From Acanthaster planci (Eukaryota > Echinodermata > Asteroidea > Valvatida > Acanthasteridae), in contig NW_019091361.1 in assembly GCF_001949145.1 (NCBI RefSeq), positions 1,838,866 to 1,902,865 of the forward strand: a stretch of 64,000 nt of DNA. The letters run 5' to 3'. Of this stretch, positions 51,601-63,600 are shown in pieces. The notes beneath the pieces were generated by a model. The model was not told the origin of the DNA. It did not search any database and saw nothing but the letters and a program-made list of their open reading frames with translations. Within the stretch, counting starts at the first letter, position 1. Each line of letters starts with the position of its first letter. The position numbers and the translations under genes were made by a program.

Positions 51601-54600
51601 CTGTTAAAAGAGGAGGTACGAGAACTTCTCAAGCTAAGGGTAAGGGTCCTCAGTCACTGACAGAGGCTCAAGCCACCGATAATCCCAAGCACAGTGTCAG
51701 CCTAGCCACACCGGGCATTGCATCACAGAGTGCAGACCCAGCAGAATCGTCCAGTAAGTTGGATATTTGTATTCCACCTGGCCTGTTTCCTCAAAGTGCA
51801 GACTTCTGTGAAGAAGTAGTCCTCAGTGTGTGAGGATTAAATAAGCCTTTTGTTAATAACCTATAACTCTTTAATAAGCAGTGATGGTTTGCCAACTGAG
51901 TTTGTCAAGTATTGTATTGACTCATTGGAGGAGACGCCATAACTGGGGTACATCAACACATCACTCACGCATTCTTAAGCTTGAAGCTTCTGCAATTCAT
52001 ATCACTTTGTTAGTCAAAGAGACATGTAATGCATGTGTACTACCTGTGCATGAGAATTGTGTCACCACAATAATGGCTCCTAATACTGGATGGCAAATTA
52101 CTCTTCTGTCAGTCTTGTGGCAGAGTCCGTCACAAAGTCTGGTCCTAGGTAAATTGAAGTCATTCACAAGTCTAGTGTCAAATAATGGATGTGAACAAGA
52201 ACAAAGGAGTGTTCGGCCCGAGTTGAATTGAATAGTTGATGGCAAGACTTCTGGCTGGATCTGAATTACTTTTGGTAAGCTTGCAATGGACCTGTGGAAA
52301 TGTGTCACTTGACTACACCATTGTGGTTATGATCATGTTAAGCGTGTGGAGTCAGTTTATGAACCAGACAGGCACAAAACAGGTGTGGGTGTTAGTGTTA
52401 TGTTTTTTTGTACCAGCAAAGACTGTAAGTGGGAGAGATATCAGGTTTACATTGAAATCAAAATCTCTTGATCTCTGCAAATGCAGGCATCGACTTTCAC
52501 CTGAGTCTTCCCAGGGAGGCCGGGTTCAGACCGGCTGGGAACGTGACCCTACCCTCGTTGGCTCATCGCCAGAAGGAAGGATCGTCATCCCGTGAGTCGA
52601 TTAGACACAGCACTCCTATCATGGAGGAAAGCCCTAGTAGGCAGAAGGGTCAGGAAACGACTGCCACATCAACCGCTGCTCAGGTATGGTCCATTGGCCT
52701 GGAGATTTCTTGTGAAGAAATGCCAGAAGAACTTGATAGAAAAAAACTATTCATGTAGAAGTAATTCCTACCTACTGAAGACTTTCTCTTTTATTTAACC
52801 CCTTGACGACGGGATTTTTTTCCGAAAGCCGACGCCAAGAATTCCAGCCTCGCTTGGCCACAAAAGCCACCTGCTAAACCGCAAATTCTCAGTTCGTGGC
52901 CCTGCGTGCTTTGCACGCTTTGAATTACAGTGACAAAGCCCATTGTACGATGGCATGCGGCTCTACTCACGCTTCCACATTCCCGTTGCCTCTTTTCAAA
53001 GTGGGGACTATTGTGAAGGTGATGATTATGATGCAAATTCGGTCTTTTCATTTCTGGGCTACACACAAAGGCCAATCACCATATATACAAGAGCCAGGGT
53101 CTGCCTTCTTTCACCGTGTTCGCTTGAGCGTTGGGAGATAATAATAGCTGAAAAGCGGGCTGAGAATCTCAATTTTTACGGCGGCTCTTACCGTCTCCCG
53201 GCGCGAAGGGGTTAACTATTATGTTTGCCCTTTTCAGCCTTGTAAAATAAATCACTCAACTGCCATATCAACCATTATTCAGGTGCAGTCTGGTGCCCTT
53301 AGAGATTTCGCTTTTAGAAATGACCAAAAAGTCAGGTCGGAAAATGTGCCCCCAAAATTAAGGAAAACAAAATTCCTTCTAACAGAATATTTCGTCTTTA
53401 TATAAAAATTTTATACCCAGTTCACCAATATTACAAAATCATGTGATTGCATCACTACAGACAAAACAATTCAAAACCCAACTGAAATAATTGCCATTGT
53501 CGTGAACGTCTGCTGAACCAGCATAACGTATCAATGAATCCATGTATCTGTAGGAATTTTATACTGTGTCGTCCTCTTATTTTTTTGTTTAAGATCTCTT
53601 GAAAGATGGTCTGATTTGATTTAATCTGACTAAAAGGTCTGTAGATGTGGCCCTTTTTTGATTGAGTCAACAAATTGTGTCCTGTGAATGCCGCTCTCCC
53701 ATGATACCCTCCCAGTTTTTCAGGATTTTTACTTTCATGCCCTACAGATTACCAGTATTGAAAATCATGAAAATAGAAATGTTGTAAGCCAGGAATCATG
53801 CTTAGTTATTGTTTTGTTTAGTCACCACTTTTTGATGATCTTTATTGTTTACAGAAGGATGAAGCTCCGAAGTTGGTACTATCAAGCACCCTGACTCTTG
53901 GTGCAGAGAAGGAGCCAGATACTCAGACCAGCACTGAAACACCTGTCTTTCAGCTTGAACGTAAGTGACAAGATCAGATTTTGTTTTCTTCCACACAGAA
54001 GTAATGGCAAGCAAGCATGTGTACAGATGTTCAGAATGCAAGCAGGTGTACAGAATGGAGCTCAGAGTCCTAACACATATTTTAATCATCTCAATCAATT
54101 ATTTGAGCCTCAGCAGATTGCAAAAGAGTAACGTTCCCTGTCAGAATACATGAAGTCAATTGCCGGTGATTATTGCATTAATTACAAGTAAGGCTCAAAT
54201 GCTTGTCATCAAGAACAGTTTCTGATAAGTCTTTCTTGTGGCTTGGTTTCGTTTTTCTTCTCAGGACCTTCGGATGCTGCACAGCTTATAAAAGCAGCTC
54301 ATGAAAGCCCCGCTAAAAAATCCACGTCAGTCTTCTCCAAGGTGAGGGAAACTAAGATGGCAGCAGGCCAGGCAAAGGTCAAAGGTCAAAAATCCTGGAG
54401 TGGAAGAGCAAAATACAATGAAAGGTATGGAGATGACGTAAAACTTTCCTAAACATACGTCGAAAAAGTATGAAGCTACTTTCTGTTGATAACAATCAAC
54501 TTAGTCCTTATGTTAGCCTGAAACATTTGCTGTATGGGATGTGTTTGGGAAGTGTGCTTTAGTGGTCAAGTCTTTGACCTGTGACCAGAGGGATGAGCGG

Positions 54601-57600
54601 TTCAAATCCAGCTACCTTCCATAGGTTGGGGCTTTAGGCAAGCCTCTTCACCTCCTCGTGGGAATAGATATATTGTAAGTCGATATGTGCCTGGAGAACT
54701 GGAGAAGTACCAGCCTGATAGGCCATGTTGGGGTGGGACAGACTTTGGCTGACTTGGGCTGTTTATTTTCGTAGGTTTAATTGATGCTTGACAAATCCCA
54801 ACTAAATATCAGTTGGTTAAAACAAAAGTAAATTTGTTTGTACTTTTGCAGTGACGATCCTTTTGCCTTGTCTCAAGATCGGCCTCACACGTCAAGCCGG
54901 CAACCCACAGAACATGTACCGTATAAGCCACCAAAGCAGACCCAGGGAGAAGAGGAGGATGAGGAGACTATTCCTGTCTGTTACCAGGAGGACGAAGTTG
55001 AAGCCACAACAGAGCAACAGGAACTGGGGGAGGAAACAGGTCGGGACAAAAAAGGCCAGAGACAAATGGCTGAGCCAGAAAATCAACTTGAAGAGGAGAG
55101 AAAGAAGGCTGGAGAAAGGACACCAGAAAAGAGAAAACAGGAGAAGTCAGAGAAGCCAGCACTGAGCAGCAGGTTGACAAGAAGTGGTCAAAAGAGGAAG
55201 CTGCAGGAAGAGCAGAGGTCGAGAAGAGGAATGGCCAAGAAGACGAGGTTTGAAGAAGCTGAGCGGGGAGAGCTGAGAGAGAAGCCTCCTGGCCAGAGGG
55301 ACCCATACGACTTCTCTGACTCGCAGTCCAACAAGACTCCCTCCCCGATGAAAAGGAACTCCCGCACCAGTGGGTCGAAGCCACCGACAGAAGCTAGTCC
55401 TAGGCAACAGGGGTCTCTGTTTAGGTATAGAAGTGCTCCAACGCCGGGGCACAAAGTACGACCTGTAAGAGACGTACCCACAGAACCAGCAACCATAACG
55501 AGTGCAACGGCTACGGCGTCGGTGCCTCACGAGACGCCAAAAAGACAGAAGAAGGACAAAGAGAAGGATGCCTTTCCTCCAGCACAGGAGAAGACTCCAC
55601 CTGTAGAGGATGTCTTGAAAGCATCTAGGCTTGAGGGCGCACTCCCTGAGACAAAATCGCCATCTGTCATGAAAACATCCTTGGCACGGGGAAAACGAGC
55701 AGGGATTGGCCGGCCAAGGCTGGCCTCACAACAGATCCTACAGGCCCAGCAGGATGATTCGTCTCCAGATTTCCAGCCAGATCAACCCAGGGAGAAGGCA
55801 GGGGTCAAGTTCAGGAGGTCACCACGCAAAAAATCATCTCAGAAACAAGACAAACCGGTAAAAGATCATTAAAGAGTATTTAATGTCAATTTTGGGAAAT
55901 GCTTGCAAAATTTGGTTCAAGAGGAAGAATGCATTTCTGAAATGTTATTGGTAAAGTCAGAATCAGCATTGGATAGTAAAAGCTCTGATTGAATGTCTGT
56001 ATAATACAAAGAGCCTAGGGAGGCCTCATAAATCAGAATGGTAGGAGTGTTCTATTTCAAACTCCTTGTTCTCATTGTGGAACACTGCCTCAGAACGGTA
56101 TTTATGCACAGGGTGGAATATTCCTGCTGATGTGTGAATGTTCCAATGGAATGTTGTTGTTTTCAGTGTGGGAACTGTCCAACGGCTAAGGAACATTCCT
56201 GACTTTGGAGAGGTTCCCCAAATGGGAAGTGTAGATATTATGTGAAGGTTTGTGACTTGTGGTTTCAGAATCAGAGGTTTGAATCTGACCACTGGCCACA
56301 TGTTTGAGCAGGTGTTAGAGAAATTACCTCAGTTATGTCATGTCAGTAAGACCAAAGCGAGTACTTAACTTGGTAATCCACATCGGGGAGGAGCAGCTGG
56401 AGTTTTTGTGAAGTGTTTCTAATAATTGATGGCTCTGTTGAACTTCTTTGGTGTTCACTGCAGGCAGCTGGTGAGTCAACTGCTGGTGATCCACCCCTTT
56501 CCCACCGGCACGTTGTCCGGCAAACTGTGGTTTTTCGGGTTGTCGTTGAGAAGATTATTGTGGACGGCAAAGTGGTGAAGACATGGGAGACGCGGGTAGG
56601 TCAACCTGAGCAGATGTGATGCTTAGATCTATGCTCTGTTGCTCAGTAAATGCTACGGGTGCATTCTTGTACTCTCTTAGGCATTTACTGTTAAAAGTTA
56701 TGATAAAAACTGAATTCGTCTTTCTTTTCTCATTTTCATGTAGGAACAAGTGGAGCCTGTTGTTGAAACAATTGAAGATGAGGATAGCGTGGATTTTCCT
56801 TCTCCGTCTCGTTCTATCAGCTCCCTGACCTCAGGATCACTGGCTGACGTCAGCTCGATGTACTCCAAGACATCTGGCTCCTCCCCGAGTCTTGTCAGGA
56901 CCCTTAGTGGCAGCGGTGGGACGCTGTCCAAGCACAGCAGCTTCTCCAGCATCTCGCGCACTGGCAGCTCTCTCAGTAAGCAAACCGTCAGCTCTCCTGG
57001 CTCAGACAAGAGTACCCCCAGCCTGAATAAGAGTGTGAGCTCCCCCGGTTCCGACAAAAGCCCTGGCAATGAGAAAAAGGCCGGCGGTGAATTGTTAAGC
57101 CCAGGGGCTGCTGGCCCTTCACTTCCCAGAAGGGTGTCTTTCACTAGGGAATCAAATAAGCCAGCTTCCCTGATTAGGAGTTCATCTGGCAGCAGTGACG
57201 AGACCCGTCACAGGACAAATCTAGATCCTGATGTTGTCTTTCAGAGGCCACATCAGACTCCGAGACGGAAGGTAGATCAACAGCAAGGCAGTGGTTTGGC
57301 CGAGAGGATGTCCTTACCAGTTTCTGAAGAGGTCAGGAGTCCACAAGAAGGTGTAACCCATGAGCCAAATATATCTGCAACAGAGGTTGTCAAACTAGTG
57401 CAGCTCTCACAGGAAAGTGCTCCCGCAAAGGAAACAACTAGAGAGGATCGATCTCCCAAAAGGAGTCCTGAAAGTAAATTATCACGAAGGCGAACAAGAG
57501 ACAGAACATCTGGCTCCTCCTCATCACCGCATCCTGCATCTTCTTCACCCGTAAGAAGATCTTCAAGAGTAGGGTCAACTCAATCCGAAAGAGATACTGT

Positions 57601-60600
57601 CAACAGAAGGCCAGTGCCAAGGACTCGCTCTACACCTGAGATAGAAACAGTCCCAATCACTAGATCAGTATCTCTGGCATCTGCTGAGAAAGACAAGAAA
57701 TCAGCAAGGAGGCCAAGGGATAAGGACCAAGGCCCTGCAGTGGCAGCTGCAGGGACTGGCAAAGCATCCCCTGATGGATCTAAGAAATCAACGCCAAGGA
57801 CTCCCTCAGCTGAGCTTTCTTCTCAGGAGCAGCCCAGGTTAGAGTGTCAGAGAAGAGGAACAAGAAGGGAGCCTGTCACGAGTCCACCAAATAAAGAAGA
57901 TATACAGCTGGGTACAGAAGAGAAAGAGCACATACCAGAGGAACTTAGGATATCATCAGATTTGGAAAGACGCACTTCAAGGTCATCAAGAAGCAAAGGT
58001 GCAACACTAAGACATTTTGTTATTCAAACATTCCTCACTAAATCTTTCAGTACATTTTGAATTTTCCAGAGAGGGAATTACACTATTAAAGATAAAATTT
58101 AAGTTAAAATTTTCATGAAACTGTTCACATTTTTTTTACCAGGGAAAAGTATTACTCAAAAGAAAACATTGTCACCCACTACCCAAAGGAGAACATCAAC
58201 CCTTCCAGAGCAGTCGACTAAACCAGTGACTTCTGAATCCTCTTCCTACCTTCCCCGGGACACACTGTTGGAGCCTCCAGCAGGTGAGACTCTACCAGTT
58301 GCTGAAGGGGAGGGTTCCTCACTGCTGCCTGGTACAAAGGTCTACACCAAATGGCTAGATGGCTTCTGGTATCCGGGCACCATTCTTTGCCAGGATAAAT
58401 ATCTGAGGTGAGAGATAATTGGAAGATGAAGGCTAAAAGCTGGTGTTTCAGTTAATAAGACCATTCACACTACCAATGACAAGGAATAGGTTAAACAGTG
58501 ATAAAGGAATGTTCTTCATTGTAGGTGATTTGAATTGTCTGTGGCTTGATTTCAGACAAGAAGTCTTGTGGGGTCTTGCCATGGTCTAAAGGGGCCTCTG
58601 CTACGTCACTGGCCTGTTAACTAGCAAAAGCTTAATATTTTTTTAATGAGTTGTGAAGCCTTATCACTTTTTTGTCTAAAGCTGAAGAAATGTGGGAACT
58701 TAGAGCGCGCAGTCACCTATGAATGACTTGATATTTAGAACTTTTGACATCTCTGGGTCATGACTGGGTTTCGAAATTTAAACAATTTAGTAAAGTCTTT
58801 AATACATAATAAAGTGTTGGCTGATAAGGGTGTAGAATACGTTTATCCTTTCTTCTCCCGTACGATCACAACCTGTCAAATCCCACCCCAATTTAAAAGT
58901 GAAGTAAGTCTTCATTTCCTTTTCATTAGACTGTTTATACTTTCATTCAAGAACCTAGTGACAGCATCTGTTTGGAAAGGTGCCTTGATTTGATTCGTGA
59001 TTCACAGGCAAAGCACCTTGATCTAATTAGGTACATGATAGAATTTGACGACGGGGATCGCCGCGCTGTGAACGAACGTGATATCATCATTAAGGAATGG
59101 CTTAGCCGAGGCCAGAGCGTCATGGCCAAGGATGTTGATGGCTACCACTATGCAGGTACTTGACCACTCTATAGACTGTTGACCAATGGGAAAAGATCAC
59201 TGTATCGTGGTCCAATCATCCACCTAACCTATTCCTATATATTATTCATTATTGTTATGATATGCTTCTGCATTTTCAAGACTGATTTTGTGGCACAACT
59301 GTGATATGACCAGAGATCTTTACTAGGTGCCCACAACTTCTTGTACGGGATCTGTAGAGTTTGTGTTCATGGCCCCGGCGTTTGACTGGTATCGCATCTG
59401 TGTGTGCAGAGTTGACATCTGTGAACACAGTGCTTTATGCTGTTGTTTGGGGATATTAAAGTCTTGTCTGATACGCATCATCGGTGATGTCTTTGTGTTC
59501 TGTAGGTTTGGTTGTTGGATATTACCAAGATGTGGATAGAAATACCAGTGGCTATGTCATTGAGCAGACAGACTCCCACGAAACATCCAGGTAAAGTGGT
59601 TATTGTCTCGTCAGTAAAATTGTTCGACTCTTTATGGTTCACATCATATTCACGCCCTGTAGATTTACATGTATATCCATCGCATTATTTTCATTCCCTC
59701 CCATTTTGTTGGGAGCTATTGAATTCCTCCAAGCTTACCTTGGTCTGTGAGTTGTCAAGCTCTTGAACATACTCGCCCCTGTCCCCCAGAGAGTCTGGAA
59801 AGAGATTGTCGTTTGATGTTGGGTTCCTGAAATCGAAGGTAACGCTTTAAGAATTTCCATTGCTATCTAGGTCAAATCAAATAAGATTTTGTATCGTCTA
59901 CTTCGTCATTGCTCTATCTCCCTGGACTATTTTTTTTTGTTCACAGCATATCTTGTTTCTTACAATTGTCTGCAGATATGAGAGGCATCATGTGATCCTG
60001 ACCAAAGACCAGGCAGCTAGTCTGGTCAGCAGCACTAGTGGTAGTAGCAATACCAGTGGCAGCAACGTCATCAGCCTCGGTACAATTTGGGTTTCGTAAT
60101 TCTTAACATTTACACTCATTGGCATGTTCGATCAGCAACAAATTGTCAGCCAATAGTCGATTTTGACTGGTAACCTATACATGAAATATATACAGGGCAC
60201 CAGGCAGTATCAACCAGTGGTTAACAAGTTGTTGCTGATTGAATATGCCCTACGTTGATTGGCTTTTCATTGCAGCATTTGAATGAAACAGTGTACCGAA
60301 AGTAAATGCGTAGAAAGTAGTTTTCACCTAGTCCAGGATTTCAAGCTCTGTACTGTTTTGTACTTGAATTCATCACAATTCCCTGCAGGTCTGTCCCAAG
60401 CTGCTAAAATGAAATGTGAAGACAGCATGTCTTTGTCATTGTTCACCCCACTGCTCATCACTAGTCTCGTCAAAGACATTGTAAAGGGATTCTGATGAAC
60501 TCGACCACAGAACTGGTCATGCAATCAAGACTATGCAAGATGTATTTTGCGTTGGGGAGATGTTAATTTACATAACGGGATTTGCCCTTACCCAATGTAT

Positions 60601-63600
60601 ATATTGATAAACGCTGTATGCTCAATGCTTGTCCGGGAGCTTGCGAAAAAATTCACAAGGTTACTCGGGTGGGACTCGAACCCACGACCTCCTGCTTACT
60701 TGTGCAGATGTCTTAACCACGCGACCACCGAGCTTGCTGGGTCGGCTGGCCGGTCCTTGTCAGGTGAAGCAGCTGGTACCGCGAACTATTTCAAGATGTC
60801 CCGCCCGAGTAAGCTTGTGAATTTTTTCGCAAGCTCTCGGACAAGCACTGAGCATACAGTGTTTATGAATATTTACATTGGGTAAGGGCAAAACCCGTTA
60901 TATAAGACTATGCAGACATTGGTGTAACTTGTAAGTTGAAGTTATAGTTGAACGAGTAGATTTTTGACTTTTTCTTTTCAGGTTCAATTTTTTGAAGCAG
61001 TGCCATAGGTAGGATTTTACTAGTGGGGGGCACAAAGGGGCACCTGCATCTTATGGGGGAGGGGGGCCCCCTCGTGGCTACGCCACTGGCTTGAAGTATT
61101 TATTCACTTGAAGTTTTTGTCTAACAGAGAGCACATATTAAACTCCTCTGTCATGCATTTCCAAACCATCTACTCTGCTCCCAGACAACGTGGTGTACAG
61201 CAAACGAACTAGGCTTCGCAGTTGTCTCCTTGAGAGCCCAAGTGGCGGTGCCAGGGTGGAAAAACCACGTCAGCAAACGCCCAGACCACCGCAGAAGACA
61301 ACACCGTTGCGGCAGGGGGTTAAAAGGAAGCTGGTGCCCTCGGAGGAACAGCCAAAGAAAGACACACCTTCCCCAAGGAAGAGAGGCAGAGCAGCTGCAC
61401 AAGGTTTGTAATGTTATAGACCCGAACCTTCTCCATGAGAAAAAAATATTCTCAGTTCTCTTAGGGACGGCGACCATTTAGACCCGGTTTGAAAAGGGCC
61501 CCCCGGTAGCCCACCCGGTATAATGCCTGCCCGGTATTCAGCCTACTCCAGGCCGGTATAAGGCCTGTCTGCACATTGGCATTTCAAAGTCCCTGATGAA
61601 AGGCTTCCCCCAACATGCTTGCACAGATGTATAGGGGTCTAAGCGGATTAGTGTAAACATTGTATAGAGCTTAAGGATTAAAAACCACAAGCAGGTTCCT
61701 TCTGGGATAGATTACATGTACCAGTACTTGCAAACAATAGACCCCAGGATGAAGAAGTTCGAGATCAACAACCAGTCCAGTATCCCAGGCCAGTAGCCAG
61801 GCCGGTATGAAAGGGGTTTTTGCAACCGGGCGAGCTTACCGGGGGGCCCTTTTCAAACCGGGTCTAAATGGTCGCCGGCCCTTACATGCCACTAGACTAG
61901 CTGTGGCACTCACTCTATAGGTGGAATGTAAGCTAGTCAGCCATATTGCCAATACCTGCCACACAAAGGGATGTTGAGGATGCCCTACCTTATCAGCGAA
62001 GATTTCCAAAATGGTGAATGGAGAGATGCCATTTGCATGTCAAAGAATTAGCTTGGCATTCCTTGGAGTGTGTACTACTACTGTAGCAAAGCACTGGTCA
62101 GCCATTAAAAGTCAATATTGAAGTGATTTGGAGGACAGAGCAGAGCAAGGAATAATCACCTGTCACTGGACACACCTCTAAAAAGAGGTCATCAGTATTG
62201 CAGATGCAAACATAGAGGGATTGTCTAACATTTTCCACGAGAAGAGCCTTTTCTTCATGAGATGAATGTCTGCTTCTAGACTGTGAGGAAACTTGAACCC
62301 CCCCCACCAGGAGCTCATTTGTTGGTATTTTCTGTTAATTGTTTTTGTAAACAGGTGTTCTCACACCGAGCCCTGAGCTCACCATTAGCCCCCGTCGCTC
62401 ACCGCGCAAGCGCCAGCAACCAAAGCAGAGTCCACAGACAGAGGAAGCCCATCCCATGGCTGTCCACATGGGCCCCCTGCCTAGGCAAGCTACACTGTTC
62501 CGTAACCACGCCTTCCTGGTGACTCACGGCGAGGTCAAGAAGCCCCCCAAGCAGATGTCGTCATCGGACGAAAGCAGCGGAGAAGAACATGATAGTAAGA
62601 GTGCAACACTGTCATTCATCCATTTTATCTCTGGAAGTGACAGGCATACAAAATCAATTCCATATTTGCATTGTCACTGGGAGACATTGTCAGTGTTGTC
62701 GTCAAGACCACTTTAAGACCATCACAAAACCTGTCACCTGAATTCAAATCAATAGCTGTTCAAATAAGCTGCAATAACAGCACTCCTTTGTCATTGTTCA
62801 CCCTGTTACTTATGTCTGGGCTTTTGAATGGTCTTGTGTATGGTCTTACGATGGTTTCGACTACAACTCTGGTACGCTTCCCCCTACTCACTAAGTTTCA
62901 GCGTTAGTTGCATGTGCTTGTTTGTGTATATAATGAAACAGTAAAAGAAGTATGTTCAGTGTTTGCTAGCACAACTCTTGGATTTCAAGTTGCATTTTTC
63001 TCTGTGCCGTAGATGAGATGGAGATGGTGCCCTTTGACCGTGCCTATGCCGTTCAACAGATCCAGTCTGGAGGAGGGCTGGTTTTGTCTGACTTCAACAA
63101 GTCACAGGTCAGTAAACCTAACCCCTAATAAAAGGGGTGTCTCTAATTCTGGCACCCAGATATCCAAGCTAGCCCCCATAGAGTGTCAGTCCAGTAAAAC
63201 CTGAAAAAATAGACTTAAAGCAACTTTCTTTTATGTTGTCAGTGCTTATAGCGTTGGGATTAAGTTGTACTTACAAAGTCAACAGATGGACTGAATGATC
63301 TTGCTTTTTATTTTTGACTCAATGGCTGTTCTGTTTTTCTGTGAATTGTTTTTCCATGTCTGTCTTTGTTTTGTGTTGTTTTTTGAGGTTTCTTTCGTTT
63401 GCTTTTTACAGAGAGCGTAATTTCCCTTTGAGCCTCATTGAACATTTATAGTGCTGTTAATGTCCTAAAAAAGATGATGTAACAGACACCCATTTCTTGT
63501 TCCTTTGCAATTCACCAGTGGTACTTGCTCATCACAGATTTTTGCCCAAACTCTTTCATCAGATTACCAAGATGAAAGTACTGCTGATAGCCAACACCTA

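Noticed and set aside
56698-57144. Minus-strand frames opposite exons 21 and 23 of TP53BP1
   Set aside because: They are antisense shadows of biased Ser/Glu-rich coding sequence.
58972-59030. Extending TP53BP1 exon 25 upstream to the CACAG acceptor at 59007
   Set aside because: With the phase-2 end of exon 24 it gives an immediate stop; the acceptor at 59030 restores the Tudor alignment.
60662-60741. Functional tRNA gene on the minus strand
   Set aside because: Box B is good, but the anticodon arm is irregular and the unit is embedded in a transposon-like hairpin.
60547-60885. Peptide with GWDSNPRPP, apparently protein-coding
   Set aside because: It is the translation of a tRNA-like core within a hairpin element, a known source of false gene models.
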